21,314 nt of DNA from JAXJQF01 sp036311285 (GTDB lineage Bacteria > Pseudomonadota > Gammaproteobacteria > Enterobacterales > Succinivibrionaceae): contig JAXJQF010000030.1 of the NCBI GenBank assembly GCA_036311285.1, forward strand, positions 1 to 21,314, read 5' to 3'. The translations under genes and the position numbers were made by a program. This document shows positions 13,386 to 20,999 of the stretch, one piece after another; position 1 is the first letter of the stretch; the number at the start of each line of letters is the position of its first letter. Below the pieces are notes generated by a model. That model did no database searches. It was not told the DNA's origin and saw only the letters and a program-made list of their open reading frames with translations.

Positions 13386-15146
13386 ATGAATTTACATTAC
13401 AAATCTCTTTTATCTGCTTCAATTTTAATGGCTCTAACAGCTTGTGGCGGATCTTCTAGTAGTGATGGAGACTCCCCAACTCCAACACCTTCAGAAGAAA
13501 TCTCTGTAACTATTAATAACGTGAACACTTCTGATTATGACAACAACAGACAAGCTTGTAATCAAACTTCAGCAAAAACAAAAAAAGATTTTTGTAATTT
13601 AAGAATCTATCAAGTAATGGTTGAATCATTTCAAGATGGCGACAGCAACATAGGTTATGGTACTGGTTATGGTACAAGCCATCACAAAGGTGATCTAAAA
13701 GGTATAATCAAATCTTTAGATTACATCAAAGATTTAGGTATGAATGCTATTTGGTTAACACCAATCTTTGATAGTTCTAAAAAAGTTTCAAATAACGATA
13801 ATAAGTTAGATGCGACAGGTTATTTCGCAAACTCATATAAAGAAATTGATCCAAACTTTGGTACAAAAGATGACTTAAAAACATTAGTTGAAGAAGCTCA
13901 TGCTAGAGGCATCTATGTGTTTTTAGACGGTGTATTTGGTCACTCAAAAAGCAATGTTGACACAACTTCTCCTAATAATGAACGATTAGTTACTACTAAC
14001 AAGTGTATCGGAAGTGATGGCAACGAATATGATAATGATATTAGTGCAAGAACTTGTTCTGACTTTAAAGATAAAGATAACCAATCTCAAAATAATGAAT
14101 TCTTTAAAGATGTTGCAACTCACTACATTAAAGAATACAAGATTGATGGTTGGAGATTAGACCAAGCATACCAACTTCCAGTAGATTCATGGAAAGAAAT
14201 CAGAGAAGCTGTAGAAAAAGCTGCATCTCAAACAACTTATACTATGAACAACAAAGAAGTAAATCCTCTTGGTTATATGGTTGGTGAAATATGGTCCGGC
14301 AACCAACAAATAAACAATTGGGGATATGGTGCAAAAGCTGGAGATGGTTTACTATCTGTATTTGCTTTTAATTTAAGATATGCTATCGTACAAACATTAG
14401 CAGTTGAAGAAGACTGGAAAAAATCAAATCACAAAGGCACTCATTTACTTAAAGGATTCCGAGAAAACGCAAACGAACTTACAGCTAATACTTATAGCAA
14501 TTTATTTATCACTAACCATGACGTTGTACGTTTTGGTGACTTAATTCAACGTGCAAAGAAAAATGGTCAATTAAAAGAATTGTTATACTCTAACCGTGCA
14601 AAGGCTGCATTAAGTTTATTAGCAACATATAGTGGTCCTATTACAAACTACTATGGTGAAGAAATAGGTCAAGAAGTTCCTAACTTCGATGTAAGTGAAA
14701 AAAATGGTTGTAGCAATAAAGGATTATGTGATGACCATGTATCAAGAGATTCAGGTAAAATTACAGGTTTTAATGAAACTGAACAAGCTTTACATGACTA
14801 CATGGCAAATCTAATGAATGTTAGAAGCAAGTTACCTTCTTTATATAACGGTACTTTAAATGTATTAAAAGTAGATGACAACTTATTCTCAATGTTAAAG
14901 AAAGATATCACAACGACAAAGAACTTAGATGCTATCTACTTATTAAACGTTAATGAAAAAGTAACAATCAAAGCTGACATTAGTTCTAACTTAGACGATA
15001 AGGATTACAGCGAGTTAGTCGACGTTGCGACATGTGAAACTTTTAAAGCAGAAAGTGAAAATGTAACGGTTAAATTAGAACCTTTACAAAACAGAATTTT
15101 AGTTTCTGAAGCTACTGCTAACGAAATTGGCGTATGTAACAACTAA
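13386..15146 (+). CDS. Alpha-amylase family (GH13) lipoprotein
   Basis: A 586-residue glycoside hydrolase of family GH13, predicted to cut alpha-1,4 links in starch or maltodextrin at the cell envelope. The signal peptide ends in the lipobox LTAC with Cys20, followed by a Gly/Ser/Pro-rich linker to about residue 40. The barrel runs from about 65 to 480. Region I is DGVFGH (181-186), region II GWRLD with nucleophile Asp259, region III GEIW with acid/base Glu301, and region IV NHD with Asp379. All three catalytic acids are present. Region II reads RLDQAYQ, lacking the Lys-His that follows the nucleophile in many alpha-amylases. The overall pattern recalls Aeromonas-type amylases (from memory). 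A beta-rich C-terminal domain (about 490-586) follows. AAGGA lies 10 nt before the ATG. It is a single-gene unit with no maltose transport genes nearby. Confidence 0.93.
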   Translation: MNLHYKSLLSASILMALTACGGSSSSDGDSPTPTPSEEISVTINNVNTSDYDNNRQACNQTSAKTKKDFCNLRIYQVMVESFQDGDSNIGYGTGYGTSHHKGDLKGIIKSLDYIKDLGMNAIWLTPIFDSSKKVSNNDNKLDATGYFANSYKEIDPNFGTKDDLKTLVEEAHARGIYVFLDGVFGHSKSNVDTTSPNNERLVTTNKCIGSDGNEYDNDISARTCSDFKDKDNQSQNNEFFKDVATHYIKEYKIDGWRLDQAYQLPVDSWKEIREAVEKAASQTTYTMNNKEVNPLGYMVGEIWSGNQQINNWGYGAKAGDGLLSVFAFNLRYAIVQTLAVEEDWKKSNHKGTHLLKGFRENANELTANTYSNLFITNHDVVRFGDLIQRAKKNGQLKELLYSNRAKAALSLLATYSGPITNYYGEEIGQEVPNFDVSEKNGCSNKGLCDDHVSRDSGKITGFNETEQALHDYMANLMNVRSKLPSLYNGTLNVLKVDDNLFSMLKKDITTTKNLDAIYLLNVNEKVTIKADISSNLDDKDYSELVDVATCETFKAESENVTVKLEPLQNRILVSEATANEIGVCNN

Positions 15147-15210
15147 TTTCAACAATTTACAAATTGTTATAAATTTTAAAATTTAAATCTATATAACAAG
15201 ATACTTATAA

Positions 15211-15265
15211 CGTAACCTTACTTAATCTCTTCTACTAAAGAGTTTTAAGTAAGGTTTTTTGTTAC
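15211..15265 (+). terminator. Intrinsic terminator of the amylase gene
   Basis: AACCTTACTTAA (15214-15225) pairs with TTAAGTAAGGTT (15245-15256), a 12-bp stem with an inner CTCTT/AAGAG pairing. Six T follow (15255-15260). An outer CGTAAC/GTTACG pair (15211-15216 with 15260-15265) is an alternative extension. Confidence 0.9.
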
Positions 15266-15371
15266 GAAACAAAAAAATTTACTTAAATAAATTAAGTGCA
15301 AAAAAGCCCTTTCTCATTATTCTTGGTGAAAATTTATACACTTGGCAATGTAAAATGATCGCTATATTTAA

Positions 15372-15434
15372 TCGTTTAAGTTTAATTTATTAAGAATATC
15401 CGAAAGTTTTCTTAATATGTAAAACTTAAAACGA
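15372..15434. repeat. Long imperfect hairpin
   Basis: TATTAAGAA (15388-15396) pairs with TTCTTAATA (15409-15417) around a 12-nt loop. After a small internal loop the outer arms (15372-15384 with 15420-15434) continue the pairing with single-base bulges, about 20 bp in all. There is no U-tract. It lies between the amylase terminator and the promoter at 15510. Confidence 0.55.
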
Positions 15435-15509
15435 ACGATAATCTAAAATAATAATTTTGATCAACTTCTCGTTTTTTACTTAAAATTCACGTGTTTTTCT
15501 TTGTATAAT

Positions 15510-15538
15510 TTGACAATATAAAAACTTAATTTTATTAT
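15510..15538 (+). promoter_or_regulatory. Near-consensus promoter of the candidate RNA
   Basis: A perfect -35 TTGACA (15510-15515), a 17-nt spacer and -10 TATTAT (15533-15538, five of six). This is the best promoter match I find in the window, and no protein gene follows it. Transcription would begin near 15545. The 10-mer AACTTAATTT lies in the spacer (15523-15532) and recurs downstream as an inverted pair. Confidence 0.65.
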
Positions 15539-15572
15539 CTTAAATATAAAATAATATTAAAAACTGATAGAA

Positions 15573-15622
15573 AAATTAAGTTAAAACTTAATTTGAATAT
15601 AAATTTAAAGACTTTTAAATTT
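15573..15622. repeat. Two adjacent inverted repeats
   Basis: AAATTAAGTT-AA-AACTTAATTT (15573-15594) is a perfect 10-bp inverted repeat with a 2-bp centre. AAATTTAAA-GACT-TTTAAATTT (15601-15622) is a perfect 9-bp hairpin. The 10-mer of the first also lies in the promoter spacer at 15523-15532, an operator-like arrangement. Confidence 0.6.
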
Positions 15623-16202
15623 AAAAAATATAAACTTATTAAGGTGAATCGGATAGCAATTGGGATAAAACTAGTTATTCTTCATGAAATAATTAGCAAC
15701 TATTTTATTCAATACTTAATATTTAAGAACACTTAAACAACTTCTAGTTTAAGTGTTTAAAATATAAAACTAACAAAAGTTATTTTACAGATAAATAAAA
15801 ATAAATACCAATGAAGCAATACAAGTTGTTAAATCAGCTATAAGCATTGTTGGTATGCGACTTTGCTCTTTTCTTTATATGTAAATAAAGTATGAAAATA
15901 CTGTGTAATACCTACGTAGCTAAAAATTGTGTAACCAACAAAACTGGACTGGACAGTATAAAGCTCCAAGTGTACTGTTCAGCAGTTTAAAATACATGTA
16001 AAGAAAAGAAACAAGTCTTAATATTTATGTTTATATGTAAGTATGTAAGAGAATTTTTGTTATCGTTGTTAGCTAAACCAACCTACTATTTAGGTGTAGA
16101 ACATAAATCTAGTTAAACGTTAACATTTACTGAATCATTTGCTATACCGTAGCATGTAGCAATGGTGTTCACTCTAATACGCTTTAGTGTGACCTTTTAT
16201 TG

Positions 16203-16234
16203 TGGCTGTTTAGAAATCTAAGCAGCCATTTTTT
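16203..16234 (+). terminator. Strong terminator not assigned to any protein gene
   Basis: TGGCTGTTTAGA (16203-16214) pairs with TCTAAGCAGCCA (16217-16228), 12 bp with one G-U pair; in practice the last pair opens to give a 4-nt loop. Six T follow directly (16229-16234). On the minus strand there is no U-tract, so it acts on plus-strand transcription, yet the nearest plus-strand protein gene already terminated 940 nt earlier. Confidence 0.9.
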
Positions 16235-16356
16235 AAAATCATTAAATAATAATTTTTTATTATTCTATTACTACTTAAGCAAACAATGGCTTCTTGATAA
16301 ATTTACTTGCTTCTACGAATGTAATACATTGAAAGTTTTTGGTGACTTTACTTTAA

Positions 16357-16653
16357 TTAATTAGATTTAGAACAGTAATTTTTTATCATTTCAGTTTCTT
16401 CATTTTCTAATCTTTCAATTTCGTCCTTAGAATCGATTCTTAAAAAATACCCTTTTTCTTTAATAGCTGTCATTACATCTATTGCTTGTACTTTTTGAAT
16501 CTTTCTATCTTCTGTTAACTTAAATGTTAATGCTAATTCTAGTTTACCTGTAAGATTTTTTAATTCTTTAGGCAATTCATCAATCGTGTTTTTAGTTTCA
16601 ACATAAAGATAAATGCCTTCTTTTTTAGATGACTTGTAAACATAACATAACAT
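16357..16653 (-). CDS. ycgL: YcgL domain-containing protein
   Basis: A 98-residue protein of the YcgL family (PF05166), small cytoplasmic proteins of gammaproteobacteria with no firmly known function. The match is clear in CYVYKSSKKEGIYLYVE (about 3-19), ELPKELKNLTG (about 26-36) and MTAIKEKGYFLRI (about 60-72). AGGA lies about 11 nt before the ATG, slightly far. The C-terminus after residue 75 is charged and variable, as in relatives. It runs convergent to the candidate RNA and divergent from the ABC exporter. It is useful mainly as a taxonomic marker for Gammaproteobacteria. Confidence 0.9.
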   Translation of the reverse strand: MLCYVYKSSKKEGIYLYVETKNTIDELPKELKNLTGKLELALTFKLTEDRKIQKVQAIDVMTAIKEKGYFLRIDSKDEIERLENEETEMIKNYCSKSN

Positions 16654-16860
16654 AATCTTTTAATTCCTACTAATTAAATTTAAATGATAAGACTTAATGT
16701 AAGCTTTTAAGTTTTTGCGATTATATCATAACAAACTTATTCATAAGCCTGAACTATTTAAGATTTATGTTATTCATTATATGTTCTTTATTATATTCAT
16801 CATCACTTAACATCTTTAATAAAAATGCATAAATAACACTCTAATGTTTTAAAAATATAT

Positions 16861-16911
16861 TATAATAGAAACCAAGTACGGCTCAGGGCAGATGCTTGAG
16901 CTATTTTTTAA
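16861..16911 (+). promoter_or_regulatory. Promoter and terminator-like hairpin (possible attenuator)
   Basis: TATAAT (16861-16866) would start transcription near 16873. Directly after comes GCTCAGG (16881-16887), a 7-nt loop and CTTGAGC (16895-16901), a 7-bp stem with one G-U pair, then TA and six T (16904-16909). This has the form of an intrinsic terminator in the leader of the ABC exporter. The ATG at 16892, in frame with that gene, lies in the loop. No -35 consensus is seen. Confidence 0.5.
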
Positions 16912-16936
16912 TTTTAAGTGGATATTATCGAACACT

Positions 16937-18865
16937 ATGAAGAAAATTTTAAAATCCAACGACTTTGTCGATGCTTACTCAAGGTTCCTTCCTTTTGTAA
17001 AGCCATATATATTTTTAGCAATACTTGGTATTTTATTAACTGTTCCTGTTGGTGCTTTAGACGCGGCTATTGCTTGGTTCTTAAAGCCATTTATGGATAA
17101 TGTAATGGTTAACAAAAATGATGAATTTGCAGACCTTGTTCCATTCATTATTGTTGGCTTTACTGTACTACAAGGTTCATTAATTTACCTTTCTGCAATT
17201 GTAAATGGATATGTAGGTAACAAAGTAACATTGGATATTAGAAGAGTGCTATACCATAAGCTAATCAATATGGATAGTGCATACTATGACAAAAACAACT
17301 CGGGTTTTATTATTTTTAGATACTTTAATGATGCGGACATGGCTGCAGGTGGTTTGATAAACAACCTAAAACTATTTTTAACAAAGTTCTTCTCATCATT
17401 AGCTTTAGTTATCACCTTATTTGTAAGTTCATGGCAGTTAGCGTTAGTTGGTATCTGTGTTCTATTTGTTCTTGTAGTACCTTTAAGAATAGTACGTAAA
17501 AAAATCAAAGATATCTTAACAAAGACATTTACTGAATCAGCGTTCATTTTAACTCTGTACAATGAAACTTTTGGAGGAGCTAAGGTAATTAAGAGTTATG
17601 CATTAAAGAACAAAATGTATGAGAAGTTTGAAGACAGTGCAGGCTTTTTATTTACACTTTGTATGCGTTTAATCAAAGAAACAAACTGGTTATCACCTTC
17701 AATGCATATAGTAAGTTCAATTGGGGTTGCTATAGTTATTTGGTACGGTGGTAGCTTAATTACTTTAGGTGAAGAAAACGGAGGTATCACACCTGGTACA
17801 TTCGTTCAGTTCTTAACAGCACTAATTATGCTTTACACTCCTTTAAAATCAATTGGTAACAACTATATCGAAGTTCAAAAATCTATTGTCGCCTTAGACC
17901 GTATATATGAAATTTTCAATACCAAGTCTGAAGAAGAAATTGAACAAGAAGAAGGTAAAATTAAACCTAAGCTTGAGTTAACTGAACTTGACGATTCAGG
18001 AATTATATTCAAAGACTTATACTTTGGTTATGATGCAAAAAAATTTGTATTAAAGAACATTAACTTAACTATCAAAAAATCAACTACTGTTGCATTCGTT
18101 GGTAACAGTGGTGGTGGTAAATCTACTATCTGTTCTTTACTACCCCGCTTATACACTCATACCAAGGGCGATATCATAATCAATGGTCATAGCATCAAAG
18201 ACTATAAACTTCAATCTTTACGTGAAAACATTGCTTATGTATTCCAAGACAACTTCTTATTTGATGGTACCTTAAAAGATAACATTATAATGGGTAAGTT
18301 CGATGCTACTGACGAAGAAATCAATAATGCAATCAAAAACGCTTGTTTAGACGAATTTGTTAAGTCATTACCAAATGGTATAAACACTCAAATTGGAGAA
18401 AGAGGCACCCTACTTTCAGGTGGTCAAAAGCAACGTGTTGCAATTGCGAGAGCGTTTATTAAGAATGCACCAATCGTAATCCTAGATGAAGCAACTTCAG
18501 CTTTAGATAACCGTTCTGAAAAGGTTGTACAAAAAGCATTAGACAATCTAATGAAGGATAGAACTGTATTAGTTATTGCTCATAGATTGTCTACAATACA
18601 AAATGCCGATGAAATCTTCGTTATTAACGATGGCGAAATTGTTGAAAATGGTAACCACGAACAACTTATTGCTAAGCAAGGAGCTTATAGTGCGTTATAC
18701 AACAGTGTTCTTGCTGTAGCTAAGGAACAAACTCCTGAATCTGATAACATTGATCCAGATAAGTTAATTGATCAAGAAACTGAAGAAGAAGCAAGCGAAA
18801 AGAAAATCAACAAGAAAGCTATGGAAGAGTTAAAGAAATCATTCCGTTCAAGTATAAAACACTAA
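16937..18865 (+). CDS. MsbA-like ABC exporter (fused permease and ATPase)
   Basis: A half-transporter that would dimerise in the inner membrane. Numbered from the longer in-frame ATG at 16892 (657 residues), the six-helix membrane domain spans about 35-335 and the ATPase about 370-605. Walker A is GNSGGGKST (404-412), Q-loop Gln452, signature LSGGQ (508-512), Walker B ILDEA with Asp532 and Glu533, and switch His564. I prefer the ATG at 16937 (642 residues): it gives the short basic N-terminus usual in MsbA, whereas the ATG at 16892 sits in a terminator-like hairpin. Neither start has a strong ribosome site. The resemblance is to lipid-A flippase MsbA, but lpxK, its usual partner, is absent, so the substrate stays open. 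A charged tail of about 45 residues follows the ATPase. Its own terminator lies at 18934. Confidence 0.9.
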   Translation: MKKILKSNDFVDAYSRFLPFVKPYIFLAILGILLTVPVGALDAAIAWFLKPFMDNVMVNKNDEFADLVPFIIVGFTVLQGSLIYLSAIVNGYVGNKVTLDIRRVLYHKLINMDSAYYDKNNSGFIIFRYFNDADMAAGGLINNLKLFLTKFFSSLALVITLFVSSWQLALVGICVLFVLVVPLRIVRKKIKDILTKTFTESAFILTLYNETFGGAKVIKSYALKNKMYEKFEDSAGFLFTLCMRLIKETNWLSPSMHIVSSIGVAIVIWYGGSLITLGEENGGITPGTFVQFLTALIMLYTPLKSIGNNYIEVQKSIVALDRIYEIFNTKSEEEIEQEEGKIKPKLELTELDDSGIIFKDLYFGYDAKKFVLKNINLTIKKSTTVAFVGNSGGGKSTICSLLPRLYTHTKGDIIINGHSIKDYKLQSLRENIAYVFQDNFLFDGTLKDNIIMGKFDATDEEINNAIKNACLDEFVKSLPNGINTQIGERGTLLSGGQKQRVAIARAFIKNAPIVILDEATSALDNRSEKVVQKALDNLMKDRTVLVIAHRLSTIQNADEIFVINDGEIVENGNHEQLIAKQGAYSALYNSVLAVAKEQTPESDNIDPDKLIDQETEEEASEKKINKKAMEELKKSFRSSIKH

Positions 18866-18933
18866 TTTAGAAAGAATTTGTAAGTTTTTCAAACTGAAAT
18901 TCAATCTAAATTATAAAAACAACATTTATGAAT

Positions 18934-18967
18934 AAGAACCTTCTCTATCAAGTGAAGGTTCTTTTTT
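18934..18967 (+). terminator. Intrinsic terminator of the ABC exporter
   Basis: AAGAACCTTC (18934-18943) pairs perfectly with GAAGGTTCTT (18954-18963) around a 10-nt loop. A T run extends to 18967. It lies about 68 nt past the stop. Confidence 0.92.
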
Positions 18968-19027
18968 ATTCTTAGATATTATACAAAAGGAAAATCATGA
19001 GTAAATAATATAATAATGCCAATAATT

Positions 19028-19036
19028 TGATATAAT
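19028..19036 (+). promoter_or_regulatory. Probable rlhA promoter, extended -10
   Basis: TGATATAAT (19028-19036) is a perfect extended -10 element. There is no clear -35. Transcription would start near 19043, giving a leader of about 35 nt. Confidence 0.5.
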
Positions 19037-19077
19037 ACAACTCATTAAAATTAAATAACACATATGAGAATATTTAC

Positions 19078-20940
19078 ATGACTCTTAAATATCTAGAATT
19101 ATTAGCTCCAGCCAAAAACCTTGAATGTGGTAAAGCAGCCATTGATTGCGGAGCAGATGCTGTATATATAGGAGGTCCTGCATATGGTGCGAGAATCAAT
19201 GCTCCTAATACTCTAGAAGAAATAGAAGAATTATGTAAATATGCTCATCTTTTTAAAGCAAAGGTTCACGTAGCTTTAAATACAATCTTAAACAACCAAG
19301 AACTAGAAGAAGCTAGAGCTCTTGCATTTACACTATATGACAAAGGTGTAGACGCTCTAATAATCCAAGATGTTGGATTATTAGAAGGCCCATTACCACC
19401 ATTAGAGATTCATGCAAGCACACAGCAAGACAACACCACACCTGAAAAGGTGCTATTCTTAGAAAAACTTGGCTTTAAACAAGCAGTCCTTGCACGTGAA
19501 CTAAGTATTAATGACATCAAGAAGATTAGAGAAAAAGCTAAAAATATAATGCTAGAAGCTTTTATTCATGGTGCTCTATGTGTTGGAATAAGTGGAAGAT
19601 GTTACCTAAGTGCGTGCGTAACAGGACGAAGTGCAAATAGAGGCGAATGCTCTCAATTATGTAGAGTTAAAGCAAGTTTATTAGATGAAAATAAAAATGA
19701 AATCATTAAAGATAAATACCTACTTTCATTAAAAGATTTCAACCAAAGCAACAACCTAAAAGAGTTAATTGAAGCTGGTGTTTCATCATTTAAGATTGAA
19801 GGACGCTTAAAAGATGAAATGTATGTTCGTAATGTTGTTGCGCACTATCGAAAACTTATCGATTCAATAATCGCAGAAGACTCCACAAATACGCTAAGAA
19901 GAAGTTCCTATGGAAAATCATACCTAGGTTTCACTCCTGACGTAAATAAAACGTTTAATAGAGGTTATACAGAATATAATTTCCATGAAGTTAAAGATAA
20001 CTACGCAAACTTTGATGCACCAGGTTTCGTTGGTTCAAAGATTGGGAAATTAATAGCTCAACAAGGTAACACTATTAAGTTAAAGTTGGATAAAAACATT
20101 ACCCTCAATAACGGTGATTCTTTAAACTACTATGACCATAATGATGAACTACAAGGTTTTAGAATCAGTACTGTAGATGGAGATATTGTAGAAATATTCC
20201 AAAAGATCGAAAAGATAAAGATAGGAACTACATTCTACAGAAACAAAGACGCAAAATTTGAAGCAAGTTTAAAGCTAAATCAAAAAACAGCTTATCGTAA
20301 AGTAAAGCTATCTCTAATCTATGAAGAAACAGATAATTATGGAGAAATAAAGTTATACGGTACAGATGAAACAAATACATCTGCAATTACTACAATTACA
20401 CTACCTGAACCGTCTGTTGCTCAGAACGTAGATAAGCTAATTACAAATATAAACGATAAGATTGGTCGCTTAGGCGATTCTGTTTATGAACTTGATAATT
20501 TAACAATAAAGATTAATCATAACTTATTTGTTCCTGTAAGTATGTTAAATCAACTAAGACGTGACTTAATTGATAAACTAAATGAGTTAAAAAACACTAG
20601 AGATGAAGAAAAATTAAAAGAAAATATCATCAACAATAGTGAAGAAATCATCCTTCCTTTATCAGAAATAAATCTAGGATTTAAAGCTAATATCTTTAAT
20701 GACCAAGCAAAAGCGTTTTATCTAAAGCATGGTGCTACAAATATAGTTGATGCTTATGAAAAAGATAAAGGTAACACTCCTAGAGAACTTCTTGTATCAA
20801 AGCATTGCTTAAGATATTGTATAAACCAATGTCCAATTAGACATAAAGTTAAACCTAGAGATTTATATATCAAAATAGGCAACAAAACCTTTAAATTAGA
20901 TTTTGATTGCAAAAATTGTTATATGAAAATAATTGGATAG
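19078..20940 (+). CDS. rlhA: RlhA-type U32 family protein (23S rRNA hydroxylation)
   Basis: A 620-residue member of the U32 family, closest by eye to E. coli RlhA (YdcP), needed to make 5-hydroxycytidine at C2501 of 23S rRNA. The N-terminal barrel shows GADAVYIGGPAYGAR (25-39), LNTIL (67-71), VDALIIQD (91-98), LEIHAST (109-115) and the family signature HGALC...SGRC...GRSANRGECSQLC (164-195). Cys168, Cys175, Cys191 and Cys195 are candidates for the iron-sulfur cluster. KHCLRYCINQCP and FDCKNCYM near the end match the RlhA C-terminal part. The protein stops just after that motif, whereas as I recall E. coli RlhA continues some 40 residues. GAG lies 9 nt before the ATG. RlhA does not need oxygen as far as known (it depends on prephenate), which fits an anaerobe. 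Confidence 0.9.
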   Translation: MTLKYLELLAPAKNLECGKAAIDCGADAVYIGGPAYGARINAPNTLEEIEELCKYAHLFKAKVHVALNTILNNQELEEARALAFTLYDKGVDALIIQDVGLLEGPLPPLEIHASTQQDNTTPEKVLFLEKLGFKQAVLARELSINDIKKIREKAKNIMLEAFIHGALCVGISGRCYLSACVTGRSANRGECSQLCRVKASLLDENKNEIIKDKYLLSLKDFNQSNNLKELIEAGVSSFKIEGRLKDEMYVRNVVAHYRKLIDSIIAEDSTNTLRRSSYGKSYLGFTPDVNKTFNRGYTEYNFHEVKDNYANFDAPGFVGSKIGKLIAQQGNTIKLKLDKNITLNNGDSLNYYDHNDELQGFRISTVDGDIVEIFQKIEKIKIGTTFYRNKDAKFEASLKLNQKTAYRKVKLSLIYEETDNYGEIKLYGTDETNTSAITTITLPEPSVAQNVDKLITNINDKIGRLGDSVYELDNLTIKINHNLFVPVSMLNQLRRDLIDKLNELKNTRDEEKLKENIINNSEEIILPLSEINLGFKANIFNDQAKAFYLKHGATNIVDAYEKDKGNTPRELLVSKHCLRYCINQCPIRHKVKPRDLYIKIGNKTFKLDFDCKNCYMKIIG

Positions 20941-20999
20941 CGATATTTTTAAGCAAAAGAAAATGCAAAAATACTACAAAACTAGTCTTCAATATAAAA

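Larger units (their letters stand above)
15545..16236 (+). ncRNA. Candidate structured non-coding RNA, unidentified
   Basis: The interval between a near-consensus promoter and a strong terminator, about 690 nt, has no credible reading frame but many foldable elements. TTGTTGGT (15847-15854) can pair with ACCAACAA (15934-15941), enclosing a small hairpin AGTAT-GAAA-ATACT with a GNRA tetraloop (15889-15902). Next to it a stem of 16 bp with a 2-nt bulge joins 15941-15958 to 15973-15988. Further hairpins include 15728-15757 (11 bp), 16081-16095 (ACCTA/TAGGT) and 16139-16162 (TTGCTA/TAGCAA). Signatures of tmRNA, RNase P RNA, SRP RNA and 6S RNA are absent as far as I can tell. The 5' boundary depends on the promoter call, and a shorter RNA covering about 15840-16236 is possible. 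Function unknown. Confidence 0.4.
15147..16356. other. 1.2-kb region without a protein gene
   Basis: The longest gap in the window. In order it holds the amylase terminator (15211-15265), a long imperfect hairpin (15372-15434), a near-consensus promoter (15510-15538), inverted repeats (15573-15622 and 15728-15757), paired elements (15847-15988) and a strong plus-strand terminator (16203-16234). Only chance-length frames are present; the best are 32 codons at 15892 and about 28 codons at 16027, neither with a good ribosome site. Confidence 0.6.

Noticed and set aside
15892..15990. 32-codon open frame starting MKILCN inside the candidate RNA
   Set aside because: No good ribosome site, a length expected by chance in this composition, and it overlaps the strongest RNA stem. 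A similar 28-codon frame at 16027 is rejected for the same reasons.
15147..16356. Degenerate insertion sequence or prophage remnant
   Set aside because: No transposase-like or integrase-like fragments were seen in the frames I read, and no terminal inverted repeats with target duplication bound the region.
16892..16936. N-terminal extension of the ABC exporter from the ATG at 16892
   Set aside because: The ATG lies in the loop of a terminator-like hairpin, the only purine-rich stretch is 3 nt away, and family members start with a short basic segment like that following the ATG at 16937. It cannot be fully excluded.
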